From Gammaproteobacteria bacterium (lineage in GTDB: Bacteria > Pseudomonadota > Gammaproteobacteria > Berkiellales > Berkiellaceae): DNA of 9,523 bases. The stretch lies in contig VGTX01000027.1 of assembly GCA_016874315.1 (NCBI GenBank), forward strand, positions 1-9,523. The letters are read 5' to 3'. This document shows, one piece after another, positions 1 through 5,121 of this stretch. The stretch's first letter is position 1, and each line of letters opens with the position of its first letter. The notes under the pieces were generated by a model that made no database searches, was not told the origin of the DNA, and worked only from the letters and a program-made list of their open reading frames with translations. A program made the translations under genes and the position numbers.

Positions 1-550
1 TATTAATTTCACCTACCCCAGGTACGGTTAAAAGTTGTGGTCTAATCACAAGATTCAAATACTGATAAATTTCTGATTGATTGAGGGCACTCCCTTCCGT
101 TGCAACATAAGCAACATACATTAAAGCTAACGGAGAAACTCGTGCACGCGTTAAAACTGGGTCGTTCAAATCTGGTGGCAAACTACTTTTAACAGACTGT
201 ACTTGCGCAAGAACACTGGGAAATGCGCGATCGATATCCGCACCAAGCGGTAAATATGCATTGATTTGGCAACCACCATCTGTTGTTGTTGCTTGAATAT
301 AATCAAAAGAGTCTGCCTGTCCAATGGCACGCTGTAAGACTGTTGTAACACTATTTTGAATTAACTGCGCATCAGCCCCTGGATATGTCGCAACCAACCG
401 AATCATTCCACTGGGTATGAGAGGAAATTGTCGCACTTGCAGCTGGGTAGCAGCTTGCCATCCCAAACAACACAATAAGGCGCACCACGAGACAGCCCAT
501 TTAGGGTGATTAATAATACTATGTATCCATGAGTCTTTAACGAGCTGCAT
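1..550 (-). CDS. RND efflux permease, N-terminal part (runs off left edge)
   Basis: This is the first ~183 residues of an inner-membrane resistance-nodulation-division pump (AcrB/MdtB/HAE1-like), a proton-driven exporter that works with a periplasmic adaptor and an outer-membrane channel. My translation begins MQLVKDSWIHSIINHPKWAV and continues with a first membrane helix (about residues 17-34). Next comes the family-typical porter segment: RQFPLIPSG, then ATYPGADAQLIQNSVTTVL (compare the usual YPGASAQ-E-V-T--IE), DRAFPSVLAQVQ, and VIRPQLLTVPGVGEI at the window edge (compare the L--L-GVGDV motif). The start ATG is at 550-548, inside the adaptor gene (14-bp overlap), and is preceded by a good Shine-Dalgarno AAGGAG with 9-nt spacing. 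The overlap implies translational coupling with the adaptor. The substrate cannot be told from this part. It is intact as far as seen; the rest is outside the window. Confidence 0.93.
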   Translation of the reverse strand, partial: MQLVKDSWIHSIINHPKWAVSWCALLCCLGWQAATQLQVRQFPLIPSGMIRLVATYPGADAQLIQNSVTTVLQRAIGQADSFDYIQATTTDGGCQINAYLPLGADIDRAFPSVLAQVQSVKSSLPPDLNDPVLTRARVSPLALMYVAYVATEGSALNQSEIYQYLNLVIRPQLLTVPGVGEIN

Positions 551-1595
551 CAACCACTACTCCTTGACCATCTTTAAGTTTAAATTGTCCAAACGTCACA
601 ATCCGATCTGCAGATTGCAAAGTGGGCGCATATATTAATACTTCTTTGCTCAGAAATGATTTTATTTCGACGCTATGACTTTTTACATTTTGAGCATCCG
701 AATCATATATCCAAACAACAGGTCCTAATGCAGTGACTGATAGGGCCTCTTGAGGAATAAGAAAATACGCAGAATCATGATGGGTCAACTGCAGCTCCAC
801 TCGACCTCGCAAGCCACTTAAAAGTTCTGTATGGACATCTTTAAAAACAGCACGTACGATGAGTTGCTGAGTATGTGGATCAACAAATGGAGCGATAGAT
901 CTAACCACTACAGGGTAAGAATTCTTATATAATATGCAATTGAGGGTTTGTCCTTCGACAAGATGTTCTCGCCAGTGCGCAGGGATTGAAAAGAATATCT
1001 CTAGTGATTCAGGCTGTACAAATGTTGTAAATGCAGTACCAGCTGGCATCCAATCTCCCTCTGACCAATCAAAATCACCAAGCACACCATCTGCAGGAGC
1101 ATATAATGTATACTGCGCATCTTTCTCTTGCATAAGCTCATAATTTGCACAAGATTTTTGAGCTTGCGTCCATGACTGCTCATAAGCGTTATACGCAGCA
1201 GCATTCGATTGATAGAGAGACTGCTGCCGTAAGGCATAATCTGTGTCAAAAACACATTGTGCCTGAGCCTGGATCAATTGAGGTGTTATAAGATTTCTTT
1301 GCAGCTCTAGAAGCTTATCTCCTGCTTTTACGTATTGCCCAGGAATAACGAAAAGAGTTTCTATTTTTGCCGTTTGCTCAACAACAAGCTTAGGTTCAAA
1401 AAATGCATCAACTGTTGCAGGACGATAAACCGACTCAATCCAATCTGAATTTTTTAAAACACTTAATTGCACATGCACTGGCGGCGCTTTATAATGGCTG
1501 AGTGCTGAATAAATGATATATTTTTTTAATAAAACGCCACCTAAAATTAAAGTGAGCAATATCATGAGGCCAACAGCATAACGCTTAAAATACAT
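537..1595 (-). CDS. RND efflux periplasmic adaptor (membrane fusion protein, HlyD/AcrA family)
   Basis: Adaptor that bridges an RND permease and an outer-membrane channel. One N-terminal membrane helix (YAVGLMILLTLILGGVLL) anchors it to the inner membrane. The lipoyl domain is split as usual: a first half around VIPGQYVKAGDKLLEL and a second half around YAPADGVLGDFDWSEGDWMPAG. A short alpha-helical hairpin of roughly 60 residues lies between them, as in AcrA/MexA. The beta-barrel part shows FVDPHTQQLIVRAVF, and the membrane-proximal part the typical IPQEAL. Length (352 aa from this start) is normal. I chose ATG 1595 over an in-frame GTG at 1613: the predicted promoter would start RNA near 1624, leaving almost no leader for the GTG, whereas the ATG has GGA 7 nt upstream. 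It forms an operon with the overlapping permease; no outer-membrane channel gene is visible. Confidence 0.93.
   Translation of the reverse strand: MYFKRYAVGLMILLTLILGGVLLKKYIIYSALSHYKAPPVHVQLSVLKNSDWIESVYRPATVDAFFEPKLVVEQTAKIETLFVIPGQYVKAGDKLLELQRNLITPQLIQAQAQCVFDTDYALRQQSLYQSNAAAYNAYEQSWTQAQKSCANYELMQEKDAQYTLYAPADGVLGDFDWSEGDWMPAGTAFTTFVQPESLEIFFSIPAHWREHLVEGQTLNCILYKNSYPVVVRSIAPFVDPHTQQLIVRAVFKDVHTELLSGLRGRVELQLTHHDSAYFLIPQEALSVTALGPVVWIYDSDAQNVKSHSVEIKSFLSKEVLIYAPTLQSADRIVTFGQFKLKDGQGVVVDAAR
560..565 (-). promoter_or_regulatory. Ribosome binding site of the RND permease
   Basis: AAGGAG on the minus strand, 9 nt upstream of ATG 550-548 and wholly inside the adaptor's coding sequence. It fixes the permease start and explains the 14-bp gene overlap. 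Confidence 0.75.
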
Positions 1596-1630
1596 ACTTC
1601 GATCCAACAACACGATCTGGCGTATCCTGC

Positions 1631-1659
1631 AGTATAGTGAGGGAACTGTCGTCCCGCAA
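1631..1659 (-). promoter_or_regulatory. Sigma70-like promoter of the efflux operon
   Basis: On the minus strand, TTGCGG (1659-1654), a 17-bp spacer and TATACT (1636-1631). The -10 matches the consensus at 5 of 6 positions and the -35 at 3 of 6. Predicted RNA start is near 1624, giving a leader of about 29 nt to ATG 1595. Inferred from sequence only. Confidence 0.55.
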
Positions 1660-1704
1660 AAGGTAGCAATTGTTTGATTTGTTACAAAAAATTCGTAATA
1701 TCAC

Positions 1705-1733
1705 TCGACAGCTTGCCATCAGGGTACGATAAT
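1705..1733 (+). promoter_or_regulatory. Sigma70-like promoter of the CFA-synthase-like gene
   Basis: TCGACA (1705-1710), a 17-bp spacer and GATAAT (1728-1733). Both hexamers match the consensus at 5 of 6 positions. RNA would start near 1740, leaving a 20-30 nt leader. It is divergent from the efflux promoter, with the two -35 boxes about 45 bp apart, so both could be read by one regulator. I see no clear operator between them. Confidence 0.6.
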
Positions 1734-1759
1734 GATCACATATTCTTACGTAAGGCAGG

Positions 1760-3082
1760 ATGGCAAATATGTCGGCTCATCATACAAAAGATCTTTCTTC
1801 TGATTTACATACCCAGACATTTGAAACACTTGTGCGCGACCGGTTACAGCAGCTCAAAGATTGCTCTTTTGAATGGAAGAGTCATCGCGCAACAGAGTTG
1901 ATTGGCGATGGTTCGATTAATATTCAGATTCGAGAAGAATCCGATCAGTGCTTAAAGCTTTTAAGTCATCCAGACCCACTGAATTGGATTGATGCTTATC
2001 TTCATGGACACTGGAGCTCGAATCAACTCCTTTCACTGATGCACCAAGTGATTCGACAGGGTGATTTTCGACAACCGACAATGGCACGCTGGATGCGCCC
2101 TATTTTACGGTTTTATCATACCTGGTCGACAAGTCATCGCACTTCAGTGTTAGAACTCTTAAAGAATCATTTCGGAGTGTCCGACCTGTTTTTTGAGAGG
2201 GTATTAGATAAGAAAGCACAATTTTATGGCACCGCGCTCTATCCACACCCTGGAGCAACACTCGAACAAGCGACACAATGGCAACTCCAGCGTTTATGCG
2301 AGAAATTAAGCCTAACACCAACTGACCGATGCCTTGATGTTGGTTCGGGTTTTGGCGCTTTCGGATTATATGCTGCTGAGCACTATGGAGTGAATGTAAC
2401 AATTGTGGCTTTTCATCCTCAGCAACTTGAAAAAATCCAAAGACTAGCGCATATCAAAGGACTCACCCATCTTGTCAATGTCTGTGAATATGATGAAGCC
2501 TTTGTCGCTCAAAAATGGTATGACAAAATTGCCTATTTGATGCCTTTTGATTGGGTAGGCCATATTTCAATGCAAGAATTCCTACTACAAGCAGCACATC
2601 ACCTCACTCCAACTGGACTGATGGTGACACAATTTATCGCACAAACAGATATTGAATTTGGCACATTTCTAGAGCACGTGATGCGTACTTATGTTTTCTC
2701 AACATATAGTTTTGCCTCTTTTAGCGAATTTGCACAAAAAAGCATTACACCTTCACATTGTCGTATGATTCATTTTGAATCCATGGACGATCATGCAGCC
2801 AAAACGATGCGTGATTGGTATATGGGACTACAACAAAATAAAAGCTTTTTACAAGATCGAGGAATCGATCCGTATTTCTTGCGCCTTTACGAAATGAAAA
2901 TTGCATTATTTTATGCTGGCATTTGTATGAGATATCTTCAAAATGTTCAAATTTTATGGGCTGGACATCAATATCATGGAAATGATTGGCTACTTTCTCA
3001 TGCGAAATCAGCTTATTTCCCGTCTCCATACTTACCGAACTACGATCCAAACACTCAGTCCACAACGACTCATGTTTCATGA
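1760..3082 (+). CDS. Cyclopropane-fatty-acid synthase family methyltransferase, catalytic residues changed
   Basis: The fold belongs to the CFA synthase family, which normally uses S-adenosylmethionine to methylenate unsaturated phospholipid acyl chains at the inner membrane face. Seen in order (numbering from 1760): an N-terminal CFA domain with DAYLHGHW (78-85); FFERVLD (144-150); TLEQA and the EKLSLTP helix (167-187); SAM-binding motif I as LDVGSGFG (192-199; family LDIGCGWG); FDWVG (263-267); DWY (352-354); and the C-terminal helix MKIALFYAGICMRYLQNVQILW. Length of 440 aa is slightly above normal. Odd points: the family YSCAYW is YGTALY here (Cys to Thr158), FEHVG is FDWVG (Glu to Asp264), and the LLHTIG His aligns with Gln291. 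Activity may be altered or lost. A second in-frame ATG at 1769 has AGGA 8 nt upstream and may be the true start. Divergent from the efflux operon, with its own promoter and terminator. Confidence 0.85.
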   Translation: MANMSAHHTKDLSSDLHTQTFETLVRDRLQQLKDCSFEWKSHRATELIGDGSINIQIREESDQCLKLLSHPDPLNWIDAYLHGHWSSNQLLSLMHQVIRQGDFRQPTMARWMRPILRFYHTWSTSHRTSVLELLKNHFGVSDLFFERVLDKKAQFYGTALYPHPGATLEQATQWQLQRLCEKLSLTPTDRCLDVGSGFGAFGLYAAEHYGVNVTIVAFHPQQLEKIQRLAHIKGLTHLVNVCEYDEAFVAQKWYDKIAYLMPFDWVGHISMQEFLLQAAHHLTPTGLMVTQFIAQTDIEFGTFLEHVMRTYVFSTYSFASFSEFAQKSITPSHCRMIHFESMDDHAAKTMRDWYMGLQQNKSFLQDRGIDPYFLRLYEMKIALFYAGICMRYLQNVQILWAGHQYHGNDWLLSHAKSAYFPSPYLPNYDPNTQSTTTHVS

Positions 3083-3103
3083 CCACCATGATAAAGCCCA
3101 ATA

Positions 3104-3134
3104 CAAAAAGCCATATCTTCAATATGGCTTTTTG
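3104..3134. terminator. Bidirectional rho-independent terminator
   Basis: Perfect 13-bp inverted repeat: a CAAAAAGCCATAT arm (3104-3116), a 5-nt loop CTTCA and an ATATGGCTTTTTG arm (3122-3134). A T5 run on one side and an A5 run on the other let it stop transcripts of the CFA-like gene (plus) and of the convergent membrane protein gene (minus, stop at 3168). Confidence 0.88.
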
Positions 3135-3167
3135 TTATTCGCTATCTAACGGCAGATTAATTCGTTT

Positions 3168-4769
3168 TTAGATGAACATCCCGTTTTTTTCACAAGGAAA
3201 TAATACATTACACATGGTGTCGCTAAAGGTTAATGCTCGCCCTGTCTGAGTGCTTATTTCTTGTTGCTGCTTAGAAGCATCGCTACCTTGATCATTGTTG
3301 ATTGGATTCAATGTTGATTTATTATTTGAAGAAACTTCAGTGACGATTGTAGCCATAATATTTTCCTCACCAACCGGCGCTTTAGAATCATTATTACCTA
3401 CTCGATCGACAGTATCATTTTGCAGGGGATTATTAGAAGGACTCTCTCCATCAATTGAACTTGGCTCTACCTTTACAGAAAAATTAGTGATCGCACTCAT
3501 CTCTATTTGCTGCGCAAAAGGCGAATGGGGGGGAACGAATTTAATAACAAATGCTGCAACTGATTGCACTGATTTGCCGAGAATAGGGATCTGTTTAACT
3601 TGGTCAACAATATCGCGATTGTGTGAATTATTAATCAAATTTTGAGTTTGCAGCACAGTCCATTGCATCGCATAAAAAACACCACTCAAATAAAAATGAG
3701 TTCTGTAATACAACACCCCTGATACTTTTTTCAATTCCTCCACGTTAAGTGTTGAAAATCTTTTTTTCATCCCCTGAATACGGTCTACAACAATATCCAA
3801 GAAATAAGTATTCTCATCCTTCTGTTTAGAGTCCCACAAAACTCTAACTTGCTCATCTGAAAGAGTACTTAACTTCAATCCATTGCCGATGGACATCAAC
3901 TTATTAACAAGATTTGGAAATGATTGAACAGTTTTTTCATCAGCAATTTTCAAGGAACTATCATCAGAATTTACCGCATTAGGCAGTAATAGCGCACAAA
4001 GAGCCTTTGACATATTTGGAACAATAGTTGTTTGAATGAGAGAACTGAGCTTGTCAGAAAGAATAGCAGTAAGAGGCTTATCCAAAGTAGTAACAGCCGA
4101 ACTCTCCTCAGACTGAAGAGGGTTAACCGCCTCTAAATCAGATTTGAAGATCAAAAGCATCTTTTTAACTACGCTCAACGCAATATAAGAAAATCCATAC
4201 CAAATATCCGAAAAAAGCGTTTTAAAATTAGAAAGAATTGTCTTTTGTGTAGGAGTTTCTTCATGAGAATTATCGGTGAGCAAATCTAATGCAACAAGAG
4301 CAGAAAAGCTTAAAAATCCCAACCCGATCCAAAACGAAAGTCTAAATACATTTAAAGCTATTGCTAACGTACTACTTAAAATTGCTCCGATTACAGTAAA
4401 GCTTAGGTTAATCGCACCGATTGCCACACTTAAAGGAATTTTAACAGTCAAAGCAAGTCCAGCCCATACTGCTACAGGAGTGATAAAATAAATACCTATT
4501 AAAAATGTCCCGCTCATTAAAGCTAACAAAGCGCCTTTTCGCCCTCCAAATATTTTAAATTTCCCAGCCATAAAGGTAGCCCCTGCATTAATCTTTTCAC
4601 GCACAGTGTTAAAAGAAGCAATCATGTATTGTCCTGCAGCAGATTCCTTTAGTTGCGCAATATGATTTTGCAAAATTTCATAAGAGTCTCTTCCAGCAAT
4701 CGAGTTGAGTTTCTTTAGTAATTCACTTGGCATCGCCATAACAGACTGAATTAAATTATTAATATCCAT
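3168..4769 (-). CDS. Unrecognised protein with central membrane hairpins and polar C-terminal tail (533 aa)
   Basis: I do not recognise a family. From the chosen start (MDINNLIQSVMAM): residues 1-75 are helical and amphipathic. Residues ~79-164 are strongly hydrophobic and rich in Gly/Ala/Ser, enough for three or four membrane helices (around GTFLIGIYFITPVAVWAGLAL, then a long run through VIGAILSSTLAIALNVF and FWIGLGFLSFSALVAL). A further amphipathic stretch, FSYIALSVVKKMLLIF, lies near 193-208. A soluble helical middle follows, with another hydrophobic patch (VLYYRTHFYLSGVFYAMQW, ~352-370). The last ~95 residues are Asn/Ser/Gln-rich and probably disordered. No signal peptide is seen. Start: ATG 4769 has an excellent AGGAG 5 nt upstream, so an in-frame ATG 27 bp earlier is unlikely. 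It converges on the CFA-like gene over a shared terminator and diverges from the 1040-aa gene, with common operator-like repeats. An effector that inserts in host membranes is one possibility; a bacterial membrane protein is another. Confidence 0.8.
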   Translation of the reverse strand: MDINNLIQSVMAMPSELLKKLNSIAGRDSYEILQNHIAQLKESAAGQYMIASFNTVREKINAGATFMAGKFKIFGGRKGALLALMSGTFLIGIYFITPVAVWAGLALTVKIPLSVAIGAINLSFTVIGAILSSTLAIALNVFRLSFWIGLGFLSFSALVALDLLTDNSHEETPTQKTILSNFKTLFSDIWYGFSYIALSVVKKMLLIFKSDLEAVNPLQSEESSAVTTLDKPLTAILSDKLSSLIQTTIVPNMSKALCALLLPNAVNSDDSSLKIADEKTVQSFPNLVNKLMSIGNGLKLSTLSDEQVRVLWDSKQKDENTYFLDIVVDRIQGMKKRFSTLNVEELKKVSGVLYYRTHFYLSGVFYAMQWTVLQTQNLINNSHNRDIVDQVKQIPILGKSVQSVAAFVIKFVPPHSPFAQQIEMSAITNFSVKVEPSSIDGESPSNNPLQNDTVDRVGNNDSKAPVGEENIMATIVTEVSSNNKSTLNPINNDQGSDASKQQQEISTQTGRALTFSDTMCNVLFPCEKNGMFI

Positions 4770-4774
4770 AAAAT

Positions 4775-4779
4775 CTCCT
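4775..4779 (-). promoter_or_regulatory. Ribosome binding site deciding the start at 4769
   Basis: AGGAG on the minus strand with a 5-nt spacer to ATG 4769-4767. The alternative in-frame ATG at 4796 has no comparable signal, so the shorter 533-aa product is preferred. Confidence 0.8.
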
Positions 4780-4786
4780 AATAAAG

Positions 4787-4797
4787 GATGTAACATC
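4787..4797. repeat. Operator-like palindrome, copy 1
   Basis: GATGT-A-ACATC, an 11-bp odd palindrome with core ATGTAACAT (4788-4796), 8 bp upstream of the ribosome binding site of the membrane protein gene. The same 9-bp core recurs at 5040-5048 in the promoter of the divergent gene. Confidence 0.45.
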
Positions 4798-4820
4798 TAT
4801 ATAAATAACACATACATCCC

Positions 4821-4835
4821 ATGCCCACTGGGCAT
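4821..4835. repeat. 15-bp perfect palindrome
   Basis: ATGCCCA-C-TGGGCAT: 7-bp arms around one central base, about 50 bp upstream of ATG 4769. It may act as DNA (protein binding site) or as an RNA hairpin (ATGCCC stem with ACT loop) within the larger structured region. Confidence 0.6.
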
Positions 4836-4898
4836 AGCTCTACACAATAGAGGTAGATAACACTTGGGATTTTTTTATAATTATTTACTACCTCGCTA

Positions 4899-4907
4899 AG
4901 GTTACAT
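4899..4907. repeat. Operator-like palindrome, copy 2 (8 of 9 bases)
   Basis: AGGTTACAT, an 8/9 match to ATGTTACAT, the complement of the ATGTAACAT core found at 4788-4796 and 5040-5048. It is weaker evidence on its own; its position between the other two makes it worth recording. Confidence 0.3.
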
Positions 4908-4953
4908 TTTTTATCTTAGAAAAACAATATGTTATTTAGAGATAATTCAAACC

Positions 4954-4982
4954 ATTAAAAACACTCTCCCATAAAAACTCAA
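4954..4982 (-). promoter_or_regulatory. Candidate promoter of the 533-aa membrane protein gene
   Basis: Minus strand TTGAGT (4982-4977), a 17-bp spacer and TTTAAT (4959-4954), matching the consensus at 4 and 5 of 6 positions. RNA would start near 4947, giving a ~178-nt leader that contains the hairpin cluster. In such AT-rich DNA a chance match is possible. Confidence 0.4.
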
Positions 4983-5036
4983 TAAATTACGTATACTACA
5001 ATTTTCATCTATATTTTTGTTAAATTTCATCAAAAA

Positions 5037-5051
5037 AACATGTAACATGTT
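5037..5051. repeat. Operator-like palindrome, copy 3, at the -35 box
   Basis: AACATGT-A-ACATGTT: a perfect 15-bp palindrome with 7-bp arms, containing the ATGTAACAT core. Its right end overlaps the -35 hexamer (5050-5055) of the 1040-aa gene by 2 bp, a classical place for a repressor or a class II activator. Confidence 0.6.
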
Positions 5052-5078
5052 GATTTTATAAAAAAACAAAGAGATAAT
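5050..5078 (+). promoter_or_regulatory. Sigma70-like promoter of the 1040-aa coiled-coil gene
   Basis: TTGATT (5050-5055), a 17-bp spacer made of T and A tracts, and GATAAT (5073-5078), matching the consensus at 4 and 5 of 6 positions. RNA would start near 5085, a ~37-nt leader. AAGG at 5108-5111 serves as the ribosome binding site for ATG 5122 (10-nt spacing). Confidence 0.6.
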
Positions 5079-5121
5079 GCCAGGATAGTTAATAAATGCA
5101 GACAGATAAGGTGTATATACC

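Larger units (their letters stand above)
4786..4877. promoter_or_regulatory. Nested, partly exclusive hairpins with a T tract (leader element or small RNA)
   Basis: Several perfect inverted repeats sit in 92 bp. GGATGTA (4786-4792) pairs with TACATCC (4813-4819). ATCCCA (4816-4821) pairs with TGGGAT (4865-4870), enclosing ATGCCC/GGGCAT (4821-4835) and CTCTA/TAGAG (4838-4852), and is followed on the plus strand by T7 (4870-4876). The first two pairings share bases 4816-4819, so they exclude each other. GAGGTAG (4850-4856) could also pair with CTACCTC (4888-4894), which would break the CTCTA hairpin. If the minus-strand promoter at 4954-4982 is real, all of this lies in a ~178-nt leader of the membrane protein gene, ending just before its ribosome binding site. 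On the plus strand it would resemble a small RNA ending in a terminator. The function is inferred, not known. Confidence 0.45.

Noticed and set aside
166..351. 61-aa minus-strand frame near the left edge
   Set aside because: It is a shifted frame of the RND permease, whose family motifs are read clearly in the other frame without a break.
1595..1613. GTG start for the efflux adaptor at 1613
   Set aside because: The likely promoter would begin RNA only about 10 nt before it, leaving its AGGA outside the transcript; ATG 1595 fits better. Not fully excluded.
1678..1688. TTTGT-T-ACAAA small palindrome between the efflux and CFA-like promoters
   Set aside because: Only 5-bp arms made mostly of T and A; too likely by chance and in no special position relative to the boxes.
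2745..3122. 125-aa open frame antisense to the end of the CFA-like gene
   Set aside because: It lies opposite a conserved coding region, crosses the terminator hairpin and shows no domain; a shadow frame.
3104..3134. Inverted repeat as a transposon end or attachment site
   Set aside because: Its stem, loop and flanking A/T runs between two convergent stops fit a bidirectional terminator; there is no matching second copy or mobility gene.
4770..4796. Upstream ATG adding nine residues to the 533-aa protein
   Set aside because: The strong AGGAG lies between the two ATGs at ideal distance from the downstream one.
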